Origin: Sinorhizobium alkalisoli
Lineage (GTDB): Bacteria > Pseudomonadota > Alphaproteobacteria > Rhizobiales > Rhizobiaceae
Length of the DNA: 64,000 nt
Assembly: GCF_008932245.1 (NCBI RefSeq)
Contig: NZ_CP034911.1
Coordinates: 392,425-456,424 of the forward strand
Reading direction: 5' to 3'
Position numbers and translations under genes: made by a program. Positions 30,180 through 38,844 of the stretch are shown in pieces. Numbering within the stretch: position 1 is the stretch's first letter; each line of letters opens with the position of its first letter. The notes beneath the pieces were generated by a model. The model made no database searches, was not told the DNA's origin, and saw nothing but the letters and a program-made list of their open reading frames with translations.

Positions 30180-31235
30180 TCAAGTGTCCGGCTGCCCGAG
30201 CGATTTCTGTACTGCTGGGATGATCCTGTCTCCCCAGAGCTCTATCTGGCGCAGCATCGTTCTTTGGTTCAAATCTCCCAACTGCGTCTGAATTGCAATC
30301 TGGTCCGGCTTCAAGACTTCGATCTCCTCCAGAAGGCGATCAATCACGCGATTTATGTTCCCGATGGGCAGGTTCTTGCGCATAGTATCGAACGAGAGGT
30401 CCTGATGCGTCGGCACCTCCTCCAACATGTAGCCGTCCTTGCTCTGTTGCCGACGCTGATGCAGGGCCTCGGACAGCCGGCGCTGAAAGCGGGCGTTATC
30501 GAGATAGCGGTTGATTTCCGCGCCAACATCGCTGGCATAGCAGCAGCGCAAAAGCGACAGCTTGGCGTCACGGACCTTTTTGCCCTCGGATACAGCGGCG
30601 GTCTGGATGATGTCTCGCAGCAGGCCCAGAGTTTCCAAGCCCTGATGGAGGGCCGTAACGAAAAGGTTGTGTCCCTCACGATAGGCTCGGCGCATTGTTT
30701 TGGAGGACCCGGTGGCAATCCAGATCGGCGGGGTTGGCTTTTGAAGGGTGCGCACCGAAATCGCCGTCGCAGGTATCTGCGTGTAGTGACCATTGTGGGA
30801 AAAGATCTTTTGCGTGAGACCCTTGAGCAAGATGTCGAGGTATTCCGAAAAGACGGCCGGCGCCTCATCTACATTGACGCCGAAGCGGTCGAATTCAAAC
30901 TGCTGGTATCCTGAACCAACGCCGAGCTCGAGTCGGCCGTTCGCAACGATATCGACAAAGCCGATTTCCGCCAGCAGGCGCTGCGGTTGATAGAGTGGCA
31001 GCACGCAGACCGCGGTGCCGAGGCGTATGGTGCTCGTCAATCCGGCACAGTGGGCGACCATCAGCAAGGGCGACGGGACGAGGCTGTAGTTGTTGAAGTG
31101 GTGCTCGGCGAACCAAGCTGTGCGGAAGCCAGCCTGCTCCGAAAGAACGGCCTGCTCTACTGAGTTGCGGATGACGCTATCGGAAGATTGATGATAGCCT
31201 CGCTGGGCAGCCAGAATGAACGTTGCGAACTCCAT
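30180..31235 (-). CDS. Luciferase-like (LLM) flavin-dependent monooxygenase
   Basis: The product (351 residues) belongs to the bacterial luciferase-like F420/FMN-dependent family. Family blocks are AGFRTAWFAEHHFNNYSLVP (about residues 36-55), STIRLGTAVCVLPLYQPQRL, VANGRLELGVGSGYQQFEFD and PTPPIWIATGSSKT. The substrate is unknown. It is the last gene of a minus-strand set (SnoaL-like, tandem SDR, LLM) behind a NifA/sigma-54 promoter at 33953, with a 177-bp gap to the SDR gene. NGR234 has a comparable gene, y4vJ as I recall. The LLM protein at 52686 is a distant relative. Confidence 0.85.
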   Translation of the reverse strand: MEFATFILAAQRGYHQSSDSVIRNSVEQAVLSEQAGFRTAWFAEHHFNNYSLVPSPLLMVAHCAGLTSTIRLGTAVCVLPLYQPQRLLAEIGFVDIVANGRLELGVGSGYQQFEFDRFGVNVDEAPAVFSEYLDILLKGLTQKIFSHNGHYTQIPATAISVRTLQKPTPPIWIATGSSKTMRRAYREGHNLFVTALHQGLETLGLLRDIIQTAAVSEGKKVRDAKLSLLRCCYASDVGAEINRYLDNARFQRRLSEALHQRRQQSKDGYMLEEVPTHQDLSFDTMRKNLPIGNINRVIDRLLEEIEVLKPDQIAIQTQLGDLNQRTMLRQIELWGDRIIPAVQKSLGQPDT

Positions 31236-31412
31236 GGTGTCTCCTTGTTTGCGGAAGGGACGACACAGCTCGTGATGACCCGGCGGTCAGTACGGGCATG
31301 TAGGCGTGCCTGGCACGACCTCGATTCACGAGCACGCTCCCATGATCGATGAAGCGACTCGTTCGAAGGGGTCTCATTGTGGTTAAGAGCTCCACAGCTA
31401 ACATGGGAATTC

Positions 31413-33044
31413 TCAGCTCCCCGCGTCTCCGGACGAGCTCCAGCCTCCGTCCACGTGCAGGATCGAGCCGTAGATGTAGGAGGCATCAGACGATGCCAGA
31501 AAGTAGACGGCTTCGGCGACTTCCTCCGGTTCCCCAAACCTGCCCAAAGGGATCTCCTGTCGGAGCGATCTCGGGCGTGTGCCTGTAGGCGTCTCGCACT
31601 GGAGGTCGCCAGACGCGCGGATGTGACCTGGAGCGACTGTGGCTATGCGGATCCCAAGCGGCCCGAATTCGGCCGCCATGCACCGGGTAAGCATATCCAG
31701 GCCGGCGTTGTACGCGGCGTAAGCATGCTTCATCGAGAGAGGTAAGAGCTTGCAACTCGTTGCGAGATTCAGGATTACACTACCAGGTCGCATCGATATC
31801 GCGGCCTCGCGCACGCAGGTGAAGGCGCCAGTAAGATTTATCCCCAGAGTGTTTTTGAGCCCTGCCGTGGCCTGCTCAAGATCGGGGGCGAATGTGCCAT
31901 TCACGCCAAGGCCGTTGACGAAGACGTCGATGTGGCCGAAGCGTTTCCGCAATTCTTCGAAGAGCGCGACGACCTCGCTCTCGACTGTCCTGTCCACGCG
32001 TTTTGACAGGTGCTTGTCGCCGAGCAAGTCAGCCAGCTTTACCGCTGCACCACCGTCTCCGTCAGCGATCACAACCGTATCGCCGCTCGCGGCAAAGCGG
32101 CGAGCGATAGCCGCGCCTATGCCTTTAGCACCGTCCATGACGACCACCGTTCGCGCATCGGTGTCCTCGACCGGGCGTAAGAGTTCTGCTCCGGGCGTCC
32201 TACCCTGAGTTGGGTGGGCTTCACCTGGTTGGTTGAATGACATCCAGCCACCATCGACTACAAGCGTCGATCCGGTGATGAAACCTGCCTGCTCACTGGC
32301 CAGGAAGTGCACGGGTCGCGCGATCTCGTCGGGACGAGCCAGTCGGCCTATCGGCACGCGGCGCCTTATTGCCCTGACGTCCAACTTGCCAGCTGTTTCT
32401 AATTCCGCGACCATTGGCGTACGCACGTAACCGGGGGCTACCGCTGTCACGCGGATGCCGCGCCAAGCCCATGCGCACGCCATCGTTTTCGTGATTGAGA
32501 TCAGCGCAGCTTTCGAAGCGGCGTAGCCATTGCGCTTTGGGTTGCCGAGGAGGCCAGCAAGCGAAGCGACGTTGACGATGGCTGCGCCAGGTTTCATCAG
32601 CTTGGCGCTTTCGCACGCCATCGAATACGGCCCGATGAGGTTTACTGCTAGAGCGCGTTGAAAATCTTGGATGGGAGTGTCGACGGTCGCAGTCATCGTC
32701 GGCCCTATCCCCGCATTATTGACGAGCACTCCAATCCGCGAGAATCGTTTTTCCAGAAGGGTACAGAATGCGAGGACATCGTCGTGTCGCGACACGTCGA
32801 ACTCAAGGCCGAGATGGGGCTGGCCGAGACAAAGGCCCAGTTCGATCACACCGCTGTCTGGAAGGTCCACCGCGACTACAATGTCTCCACTCGTGGCAAA
32901 AATATCGACCAGCGCACGGCCGATACCCCCTGCCGCACCTGTCACGATGATGACCCGCCCTGGCTTAACCGGGCAGTCGTCCAGGCGTGTCTTCACCGGG
33001 CAGGCGGTGGCGCGGGGAAAAGGAGGGTAGCGAAGTCGAATCAT
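31413..33044 (-). CDS. Tandem short-chain dehydrogenase/reductase, second domain degenerate
   Basis: The 543 residues contain two SDR domains. Domain 1 (about 28-270) is complete: VTGAAGGIGRA (34-44), NNAG (109-112), catalytic Ser161, and Tyr174-x3-Lys178 in YAASKAA. Domain 2 (about 297-543) keeps the fold pattern but the motif is DGAKGIG, NNAG is NGLG (377-380), and the Tyr-x3-Lys position reads YAAYN (442-446), so the Lys is Asn. The second half is probably a structural or regulatory pseudo-enzyme. Both domains end in the usual VDGGW, so this is an internal duplication or fusion. The start overlaps the stop of the SnoaL-like gene (TAATG). A homologue in NGR234 would be y4vI, from memory. 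Confidence 0.88.
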   Translation of the reverse strand: MIRLRYPPFPRATACPVKTRLDDCPVKPGRVIIVTGAAGGIGRALVDIFATSGDIVVAVDLPDSGVIELGLCLGQPHLGLEFDVSRHDDVLAFCTLLEKRFSRIGVLVNNAGIGPTMTATVDTPIQDFQRALAVNLIGPYSMACESAKLMKPGAAIVNVASLAGLLGNPKRNGYAASKAALISITKTMACAWAWRGIRVTAVAPGYVRTPMVAELETAGKLDVRAIRRRVPIGRLARPDEIARPVHFLASEQAGFITGSTLVVDGGWMSFNQPGEAHPTQGRTPGAELLRPVEDTDARTVVVMDGAKGIGAAIARRFAASGDTVVIADGDGGAAVKLADLLGDKHLSKRVDRTVESEVVALFEELRKRFGHIDVFVNGLGVNGTFAPDLEQATAGLKNTLGINLTGAFTCVREAAISMRPGSVILNLATSCKLLPLSMKHAYAAYNAGLDMLTRCMAAEFGPLGIRIATVAPGHIRASGDLQCETPTGTRPRSLRQEIPLGRFGEPEEVAEAVYFLASSDASYIYGSILHVDGGWSSSGDAGS

Positions 33045-33619
33045 TATTCTTCTTCTCCACCGCCGACCCGGTTCTTTGGATGAGTTTTCAGAGGAGCGCG
33101 CCGCTTCAAAAGTTCGTAGACGGGATCATTCGGGTGCGGTGCCCCAATCGGCTGGCGAGGACCGAACAGCTCAGCTTCCGTGGACGTCGGGGGCCTCTGC
33201 TCTTCGACCCAATCATAGACTACGGTGCGTTCGAAGATGCGCCACTCCCCTTCCCTTTTCTGAAACAAATCACAGTATCGTCCGCACAGGAGCATCTGCC
33301 TCATCTCGCCTGCCTCGTCGGGTCTGCGCTGCAGCGCGATGAAATAGCTTTCTACCGCGGCCTCTGCCGGGCCCAGGAACTCGACCATTATGTTTGCAAG
33401 CTGGTGGATGTTGCGCGGCTGGGTTTTGAAGACACTAAGCGCAAGCTGAATGAACCCCCGGGCAGAGCCGGAGTAACTTCCGTGATTGTCAGTTGCATCG
33501 GGCCAATAACAGCTGCGCAAAGCGGCCTCGTCTGCCCGGTCGATCCCTCGACAGTAACGATGGAGACAGTCGCGGATTGCGTCCCGGTCGAAGAGTTGGG
33601 TTATGGTTGCTTGATGCAT
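33044..33619 (-). CDS. SnoaL/NTF2-like protein
   Basis: The 191-residue protein shows the small alpha+beta barrel pattern of the SnoaL-like / nuclear transport factor 2 superfamily: [20 protein letters not shown] near the N-terminus, [33 protein letters not shown] and [20 protein letters not shown]. Some members are hydratases, cyclases or dehydratases for small molecules; the His/Asp set here would fit a catalytic member, but the reaction is unknown. It is the first gene after the reiterated nifH-type promoter (33953-34072). The stop overlaps the start of the tandem SDR. Confidence 0.82.
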   Translation of the reverse strand: MHQATITQLFDRDAIRDCLHRYCRGIDRADEAALRSCYWPDATDNHGSYSGSARGFIQLALSVFKTQPRNIHQLANIMVEFLGPAEAAVESYFIALQRRPDEAGEMRQMLLCGRYCDLFQKREGEWRIFERTVVYDWVEEQRPPTSTEAELFGPRQPIGAPHPNDPVYELLKRRAPLKTHPKNRVGGGEEE

Positions 33620-33952
33620 CGGCTCAATAGAGGTTCTGAAAATTCTATGAAGCGTGTCCGCAGGACCACGCGTTACCGGCGAAGATACGCGGTTTCCGGC
33701 GCGAAGCTCATCGCTGCCCCGCCTGGACCGGACAACGGAGTTTTCGAGATTTCCCCAAAAGGGCCGGCCTTTCTGCGGTCTTCATCACCTCGTTCTTCCC
33801 TTTCGCTTACGACGGTCTAAGCTTCCACGTTGACGCGTCACGAGAACTCAACCGAATGTGCGGTAATGGTTCCTGAAACCGCGGCCACTCGAACCTGAGA
33901 TCCGTGGTAGTGTGCTCACTAGCAACTTGGCGCCGCCGCTCAATGGAACACG
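33620..33952. other. Leader of the SnoaL-SDR-LLM operon, no gene recognised
   Basis: This stretch lies between the nifH-type promoter and the SnoaL-like start. I could not find a clear nifH 5' remnant in it, unlike at 21178. The long leader may be untranslated or hold eroded sequence. Confidence 0.45.
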
Positions 33953-34072
33953 TTCAAAGTTCATGCCAATCTGGCTGACCACCCAAAGAATGCATTTATG
34001 GTTTCTTTTTCAGCTACTTAGCCGCGATATACGAGAAATGGGCTCAAACAAGCCTGTGTCGTCAGGCCGACA
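33953..34072 (-). promoter_or_regulatory. nifH-type sigma-54 promoter copy with NifA site, upstream of SnoaL-SDR-LLM
   Basis: On the minus strand TGGCATGAACTTTGAA (33953-33968) matches the -24/-12 spacing (TGGCAY-N5-TTGA). TGTCGTCAGGCCGACA at 34057-34072 is a TGT-N10-ACA NifA site, 88 bp upstream. Surrounding bases also resemble the copy at 21240-21357 (CTCAATGGAA downstream of it and GCCTGTGTCG around the NifA site), so both derive from one duplicated control region. Confidence 0.78.
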
Positions 34073-34178
34073 AAGGCGACAGTCGTCTTAACGCCCTTAA
34101 AGCCGCTGCTTGTTGAGAAGGTCGTTGAGCGGCTGGGCGTTTTGAGCCGTGCGCGTCTGCGTACAGGCCGGATCCCGA

Positions 34179-35417
34179 TCAGGTCCAAGTCAGAATAAGA
34201 TCCCTGATCCCGAATACATGACCGCCATGGGTAATCGGCGCCGTACCTTCTTTGATGCGGAAAGTCGGGATGCGCGCCAACCATTCGCGTAGGCCAACGA
34301 CGATTTCTCGCCGTGCAAGGTGCGCTCCGATGCAAAGGTGTGGACCATAGCCAAAAGCGGTGTGGTGGTTCCCCCGTCGTGCCAGATCGATAGTCTCAGG
34401 GCACTCGAATTCCGATGGATCACGATTGGCAAACATAGTGGCGCAGGAAACATAATCACCCTTACGGATCGGCACGCCTTCGAACACGATATCCCTCGCG
34501 GCCACGCGGATCATCTGAACGGTTGAATAGGCGCGCAGCAATTCTTCAACGGCGAGCATGACCCGATCCGGTTCGTTCCGCAACAACTCCTGGTCCTTTG
34601 GATTGCGTGCGAGATAGGCCATGTCAAAGCCTATGGCAGCCGCGACCGTGTCGAGTCCCGCGACCAAGAAAAGCACACCGATGCCACGGACTTCCTCTTC
34701 TGTTAAGGAGCGGCCATCAATCTCCGCCTGCACGACAAAAGTCATGAAATCGAAAGCTGGTGTCCTGCGGCGCCTGTCTGCAAGTTCGTCAATGAAGCCC
34801 ACGATAGACCGGGCTGCTGCCGTTCGCTTGTCTGCGTTACCGTGGAGTAAATCGCTTACCCAGCCAACAAATACTTCGGATCGCCTCTGCGAAAGCCCCA
34901 GAAAGCTAAGGAAGACGCTGACCGTGAAGGGCAAGGCAAAATCCCTCATGACGTCACAGCTGGTTCTCTCTCTCGCTATGCGGTCGATCAGCGCGCGCGC
35001 TCTCTCGCGGATAGTCGGCTCGAGTGCAATCACCCGCTTGGATGAGAACAGAGGATCTAGCAGTGCACGAAACACACCATGGGTCGGTGGATCCAGTTCG
35101 AGCGGGATGACCGGCCAATGTTCGCCCAGTGCGGAGGCGAAGATGCTACGATGGCTGGAAAAGGTCCTTGTATCCTGCAGCACCCGGCGCTGGTCTCTCG
35201 CGCGTGTTATGACCCAGGTACCTCGCCCATCACGCGTGTTGGACGGAGAGTAAAAGATCGGTGGGCCCTCATGAACACAGGCCACGGCAGCGTGCGGATC
35301 GCCGTTAGGCGTCGGAGCCATGCCAGGTGAACTGAAAAGACTGAAGTCCCGCACCAGTTCGCGCGGTACATGATCTGGAATGGTGTTGGTCTTCACGCGC
35401 TTTGTCCCTTCTGTCAA
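34179..35417 (-). CDS. Cytochrome P450 (CYP127A-like)
   Basis: The 412-residue soluble P450 has the I-helix oxygen motif AGLDTV (about residue 239), the ExxR motif (EELLR), and the heme loop FGYGPHLCIGAHLAR with the thiolate Cys362. It resembles the rhizobial symbiotic-plasmid P450 CYP127A1 (y4vG of NGR234), by recollection. The substrate is unknown. It lies upstream of the NifA-type promoter, on the same strand as the SnoaL-SDR-LLM genes; a 559-bp gap with that promoter separates them, so it is probably transcribed separately, perhaps from dctA or an own promoter I could not identify. Confidence 0.9.
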   Translation of the reverse strand: MTEGTKRVKTNTIPDHVPRELVRDFSLFSSPGMAPTPNGDPHAAVACVHEGPPIFYSPSNTRDGRGTWVITRARDQRRVLQDTRTFSSHRSIFASALGEHWPVIPLELDPPTHGVFRALLDPLFSSKRVIALEPTIRERARALIDRIARERTSCDVMRDFALPFTVSVFLSFLGLSQRRSEVFVGWVSDLLHGNADKRTAAARSIVGFIDELADRRRRTPAFDFMTFVVQAEIDGRSLTEEEVRGIGVLFLVAGLDTVAAAIGFDMAYLARNPKDQELLRNEPDRVMLAVEELLRAYSTVQMIRVAARDIVFEGVPIRKGDYVSCATMFANRDPSEFECPETIDLARRGNHHTAFGYGPHLCIGAHLARREIVVGLREWLARIPTFRIKEGTAPITHGGHVFGIRDLILTWT

Positions 35418-35640
35418 TCACTCATCAACTGCGTGGGCCGTCGAGGATCTGAGCGGAACCGATCGGGAGAATTCCGTCAGAAATCGCTCTTTGTCCCTTG
35501 GGCGACGATCAAGAATGCGGGAATGTTGGGGTAAATACCTGCTGCACAGACAAGCAGCCCGTGGTCGCGCCGCAAGAAAGTGGGCGCGATCTGCGAAATA
35601 AGTCGCGCAAAAAAGCATTTATCGTCCGGCCTCAGGGGCA

Positions 35641-36969
35641 TTACTCCGCTGGCTTGACAACCGCCGGCATGGTCTGGACCGGCGCCTTGCCTGCAAGGGC
35701 GGCTGCAAGATGCGCCCCGGCAAGCTCGCCTTCCCATTTCGCCACTACCACGGTCGCGACCGCATTGCCGATCAAGTTGGTTAGCGCCCGGCATTCCGAC
35801 ATGAAGCGGTCGATGCCGAGGATCAGCGCCATGCCGGCGATCGGTACGGATGGAACGACCGACAGAGTGGCAGCAAGCGTGATGAAGCCGGCGCCGGTGA
35901 TGCCGGCCGCCCCCTTCGAGCTCAGCATGGCGACGAGCAGGAGCAGGATCTGGTCGCCGTAGGAGAGTGGCGTATCGGTCGCTTGTGCGATGAAGAGCGC
36001 CGCAAGCGTCATGTAGATGTTGGTGCCGTCGAGGTTGAAGGAATAGCCGGTCGGGATGACGAGGCCGACGACGGAGCGCTTGCAGCCCGCCTTCTCCATC
36101 TTGTTCATCAGGCCCGGAAGTGCCGCCTCGGAAGACGACGTGCCAAGGACGAGCAGCAGCTCTTCCTTGATATAGCGGATGAGCGAGACGATCGAGAAGC
36201 CGTTGTAGCGGGCGACCGCGCCGAGCACGACGAAGATGAACAGGAACGAGGTCAGATAGAATGTGCCGATCAGCATGGCGAGGTTGGCAATCGAGGCGAG
36301 GCCGTACTTGCCGATGGTGAAGGCCATGGCGCCGAAGGCACCGATCGGCGCGGCCTTCATCAGGATCGCCACCAGCCGGAAGATCGGCAGCATCAGCGCC
36401 TGCAGGAAATCGACGACCGGCTCGGCCTTCTTGCCGACCATCGCCAGCGAAATGCCGAAGAGCACCGAGATGAAGAGCACCTGCAGGATGTCGCCCTCGG
36501 CGAAGGCACCGACGAGCGTCGTCGGAATGACGTTCATGAGGAAGCCGGTGATCGACTGCTCATGCGCCTTTTCCGCATAGCCGGTGACCGCCTTGGCGTC
36601 GAGCGAGGCCGGGTCGATATGCATACCCGCGCCCGGCTGCACCACATTCGCGACCACCAGGCCGATGGCGAGCGCGAGAGTGGAGAAGGTTAGAAAGTAG
36701 AGCATTGTCTTGCCGGCGACACGGCCGACCTTCGCGAGATCGGTCATGCCGGCAATGCCGGTTGCCACGGTCAGAAAGATGACCGGCGCGATGATCATCT
36801 TGACGAGCTTGATGAAGGCGTCGCCGAGCGGTTTGAGCTCAGTGCCGATATTCGGATAGAAATGCCCGAGCAGGATGCCTGCGGCGATCGCTGCCAGCAC
36901 CTGGACATAGAGATGGCGATAAAGGGGTGTCTTGCTGCGGACCTCCGCGTAATGTTCTGCGATCGACAT
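35641..36969 (-). CDS. dctA: C4-dicarboxylate transporter (DAACS family)
   Basis: DctA imports succinate, malate and fumarate, the carbon source of bacteroids, by proton symport. The start at 36969 has GGAGG seven bases upstream; an in-frame ATG at 37011 does not. The 442-residue protein has about eight membrane helices, the Ser-rich hairpin [20 protein letters not shown], and the [20 protein letters not shown] and [20 protein letters not shown] motifs of the glutamate/dicarboxylate symporter family. A DctB/DctD pair is not in the window, so control here is unclear. The gene has a very high GC third-position content, as seen in long open antisense frames, more like chromosomal rhizobial genes than its neighbours. 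Confidence 0.95.
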   Translation of the reverse strand: MSIAEHYAEVRSKTPLYRHLYVQVLAAIAAGILLGHFYPNIGTELKPLGDAFIKLVKMIIAPVIFLTVATGIAGMTDLAKVGRVAGKTMLYFLTFSTLALAIGLVVANVVQPGAGMHIDPASLDAKAVTGYAEKAHEQSITGFLMNVIPTTLVGAFAEGDILQVLFISVLFGISLAMVGKKAEPVVDFLQALMLPIFRLVAILMKAAPIGAFGAMAFTIGKYGLASIANLAMLIGTFYLTSFLFIFVVLGAVARYNGFSIVSLIRYIKEELLLVLGTSSSEAALPGLMNKMEKAGCKRSVVGLVIPTGYSFNLDGTNIYMTLAALFIAQATDTPLSYGDQILLLLVAMLSSKGAAGITGAGFITLAATLSVVPSVPIAGMALILGIDRFMSECRALTNLIGNAVATVVVAKWEGELAGAHLAAALAGKAPVQTMPAVVKPAE

Positions 36970-37073
36970 GATAGCCTCCACGGGTGCATGCATGTGCCGT
37001 AAACCGGGCACGCTGAATCGGCGAAGCGCAGCGGCCCACAGCCGGCGTCGGCGATGCCTACCTTTGACTCCTA

Positions 37074-37742
37074 CTAGGGCTCCACGCGAATACTTTCCCC
37101 TTCCTCAGGGGCAAAGCAGCTCGCCATTTCCTTGCATTCTTGGCAAGCGGCCGCCGTGCACAGCGAAAATCCCTCAGCCTCGCAGAGCTTGCGGTAAAAG
37201 TACCTCTTCCACCTCATGTTGTCGGTATTGCCGGCTGCAAGCCTTGGGAAATGGGTTGAGATCAAACGGCTGAGTTCGACCCGATCGAAAAGGCCGAGCT
37301 CCCTCCAGAGATGGTCGTGGCGTAAAGCACGGCGGGCTATGATCTTGGCGAAACGTACGCTCGCTGAATCGCCCGGTCGAGCATGCGCGAGCAGCAGACC
37401 GCGCAGGAGCTCCTCCTCCATGCCGGGCTCCGCATCGTTGACATCTTCCAGGCAGAAAGCGTGAATCGTTGGTGCGGGAAAACTGCGGTTCACGATGTCT
37501 CGAAGCTCGACTTGCGAAAGGCCCGTTGCCTCTGTCGCAGTTGCCTCGCCGGCATCGATCTCCTCAAGCGCACGCGAAAGGACACAAGCAAGCACGTACT
37601 GATCGAAATCCATTTTAAGATCTACGGACGGCCAGGTTCCGGGGCCCAGAAGTTCGGACAATTGTCGCGGCCGATCGGAGATTCCGGCTCCAAGGACTGT
37701 TCTCCCTTTCGACAAAGCGCGGACTTGAGCTAGATTTGACAC
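37074..37742 (-). CDS. nifQ: Molybdenum donor for FeMo-cofactor, NifQ
   Basis: NifQ delivers Mo-Fe-S to the NifEN scaffold. I chose the GTG at 37742 (GGAAGGAAG upstream): the protein then has 222 residues and lies downstream of a sigma-54 promoter at 37831-37846. The longer frame from 37892 would start upstream of that promoter. The C-terminal cluster motif is [15 protein letters not shown], the canonical C-x4-C-x2-C-x5-C. Other family blocks are [36 protein letters not shown] and [19 protein letters not shown]. Confidence 0.93.
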   Translation of the reverse strand: MSNLAQVRALSKGRTVLGAGISDRPRQLSELLGPGTWPSVDLKMDFDQYVLACVLSRALEEIDAGEATATEATGLSQVELRDIVNRSFPAPTIHAFCLEDVNDAEPGMEEELLRGLLLAHARPGDSASVRFAKIIARRALRHDHLWRELGLFDRVELSRLISTHFPRLAAGNTDNMRWKRYFYRKLCEAEGFSLCTAAACQECKEMASCFAPEEGESIRVEP

Positions 37743-37830
37743 GTTTCTTCCTTCCCTCTTCGTTCCACCACACCGAGCGCCCGCGGGTGCTTGCCGCAAG
37801 GCAATTCTGGCCGCGTCGTGTCGGGGACGG

Positions 37831-37951
37831 TTCAAGTCTCGTGCCAATCGAATCTGCCGAGCCGAAGAGGTAACTTTGTGGTTGCTATTCAAGGACTAAA
37901 CGAAAGTCTGGCAGGAGCTCGGGGGGATGCGGCCGTGTCAGGAGGACGACA
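37831..37951 (-). promoter_or_regulatory. nifQ sigma-54 promoter and NifA site
   Basis: On the minus strand TGGCACGAGACTTGAA (37831-37846) is a -24/-12 element pointing to nifQ. TGTCAGGAGGACGACA (37936-37951) is a TGT-N10-ACA site, 89 bp upstream, the same spacing as at nifH. The site could also serve the divergent peroxiredoxin promoter, though at about 245 bp. Confidence 0.82.
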
Positions 37952-38195
37952 AGGATAACATGAGATGTCGGTTCTCTGCCAAGAGTAGCGGCCGGATACT
38001 CAACAGGAAACGCGGAACCGTGACGCGGCAAATCGGCCTCGCAGGCGATAGTACGCGCCAGCAGCTGCCGGCCCATCACGCCGACGGGCTGAGCCTCGAA
38101 AGGCGCCTGCTGGAGTTTGTGGCCAAAGCCGATACGCGCACACCAACATGGCCATGCGCGCCACAAAGCAGTGCTGCTACAGTTTGGATGTCAAG

Positions 38196-38211
38196 TGGCA
38201 CGGCGCTTGCT
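38196..38211 (+). promoter_or_regulatory. Sigma-54 promoter of the peroxiredoxin gene
   Basis: TGGCACGGCGCTTGCT is a consensus-quality -24/-12 element (TGGCACG-N4-TTGCT), 93 bp before the chosen start of the peroxiredoxin gene. Confidence 0.85.
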
Positions 38212-38304
38212 GTTTGCTCGCCGGTAGCCGCCAAGCTGCCAATCACGGAATGCGCCGGTTCTTTTCCGAAGGATGCTGATGCCAATGAAAAAGGAGAAAT
38301 GCTG

Positions 38305-38844
38305 ATGCCCATGAAAAAAAGAATTCCCTTCGTTGCCTTTCATACGCGCGTTCGCGACGAGACCGTGAAGGGGCCAAATCCCTACCGGTGGGAAGTCAGA
38401 ACAACCGAGGATTACTTCAGCGGCAAGCGCGTCGTTCTGTTTTCGCTTCCCGGTGCGTTCACCCCGACTTGCTCAACTCGGCAATTGCCCGATTTCGAGA
38501 AGCTATATGACGAGTTCCGGGATGCGGGGATTGAGTCGGTCTACTGCCTATCAGTCAATGATGCCTTTGCCATGAATGCGTGGGGTAAGGCCTTGGGCGT
38601 AGAAAAGGTCAATCTCATTCCGGATGGTTCCGGCGAATTCACTCGCAAAATGGGTATGCTGGTCGCAAAGGACAATGTTGGCTTCGGGATGCGCTCTTGG
38701 CGCTACGCTGCCGTGGTCAATGATGGCGTGGTGGAGAAATGGTTTGAAGAGGAAGGTCTCTCTGACAACTGCGAGTCCGATCCCTATGAGGTCTCTTCTC
38801 CGCAGAACATTCTTGAAACCTTGAGGACCGCTCCCGCCTCTTGA
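38305..38844 (+). CDS. Peroxiredoxin (Prx5-like, symbiotic)
   Basis: The start is at 38305 (AAGGAG eight bases upstream; another ATG is two codons earlier and a third two codons later). The 179-residue protein is a thiol peroxidase of the Prx5/redoxin type: peroxidatic Cys in PGAFTPTCSTRQLPDF (P-x3-T-x2-C), and CLSVNDAFAMNAWGKALGVE. Such enzymes remove peroxide near nitrogenase. A consensus sigma-54 promoter at 38196 suggests NifA control. NGR234 has a homologue, y4vD as I remember. It is followed by a 950-bp gap, so it is probably a single-gene unit. Confidence 0.88.
   Translation: MPMKKRIPFVAFHTRVRDETVKGPNPYRWEVRTTEDYFSGKRVVLFSLPGAFTPTCSTRQLPDFEKLYDEFRDAGIESVYCLSVNDAFAMNAWGKALGVEKVNLIPDGSGEFTRKMGMLVAKDNVGFGMRSWRYAAVVNDGVVEKWFEEEGLSDNCESDPYEVSSPQNILETLRTAPAS

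Noticed and set aside
35983..36693. Long open frame on the plus strand across dctA
   Set aside because: It is antisense to dctA, has a low-complexity Arg/Asp/Glu-rich translation and reflects high GC at third positions.
36983..36999. Sigma-54-like CGGCAC...TGCAC upstream of dctA on the minus strand
   Set aside because: The GG-to-GC spacing is one base short, which normally abolishes sigma-54 promoters.
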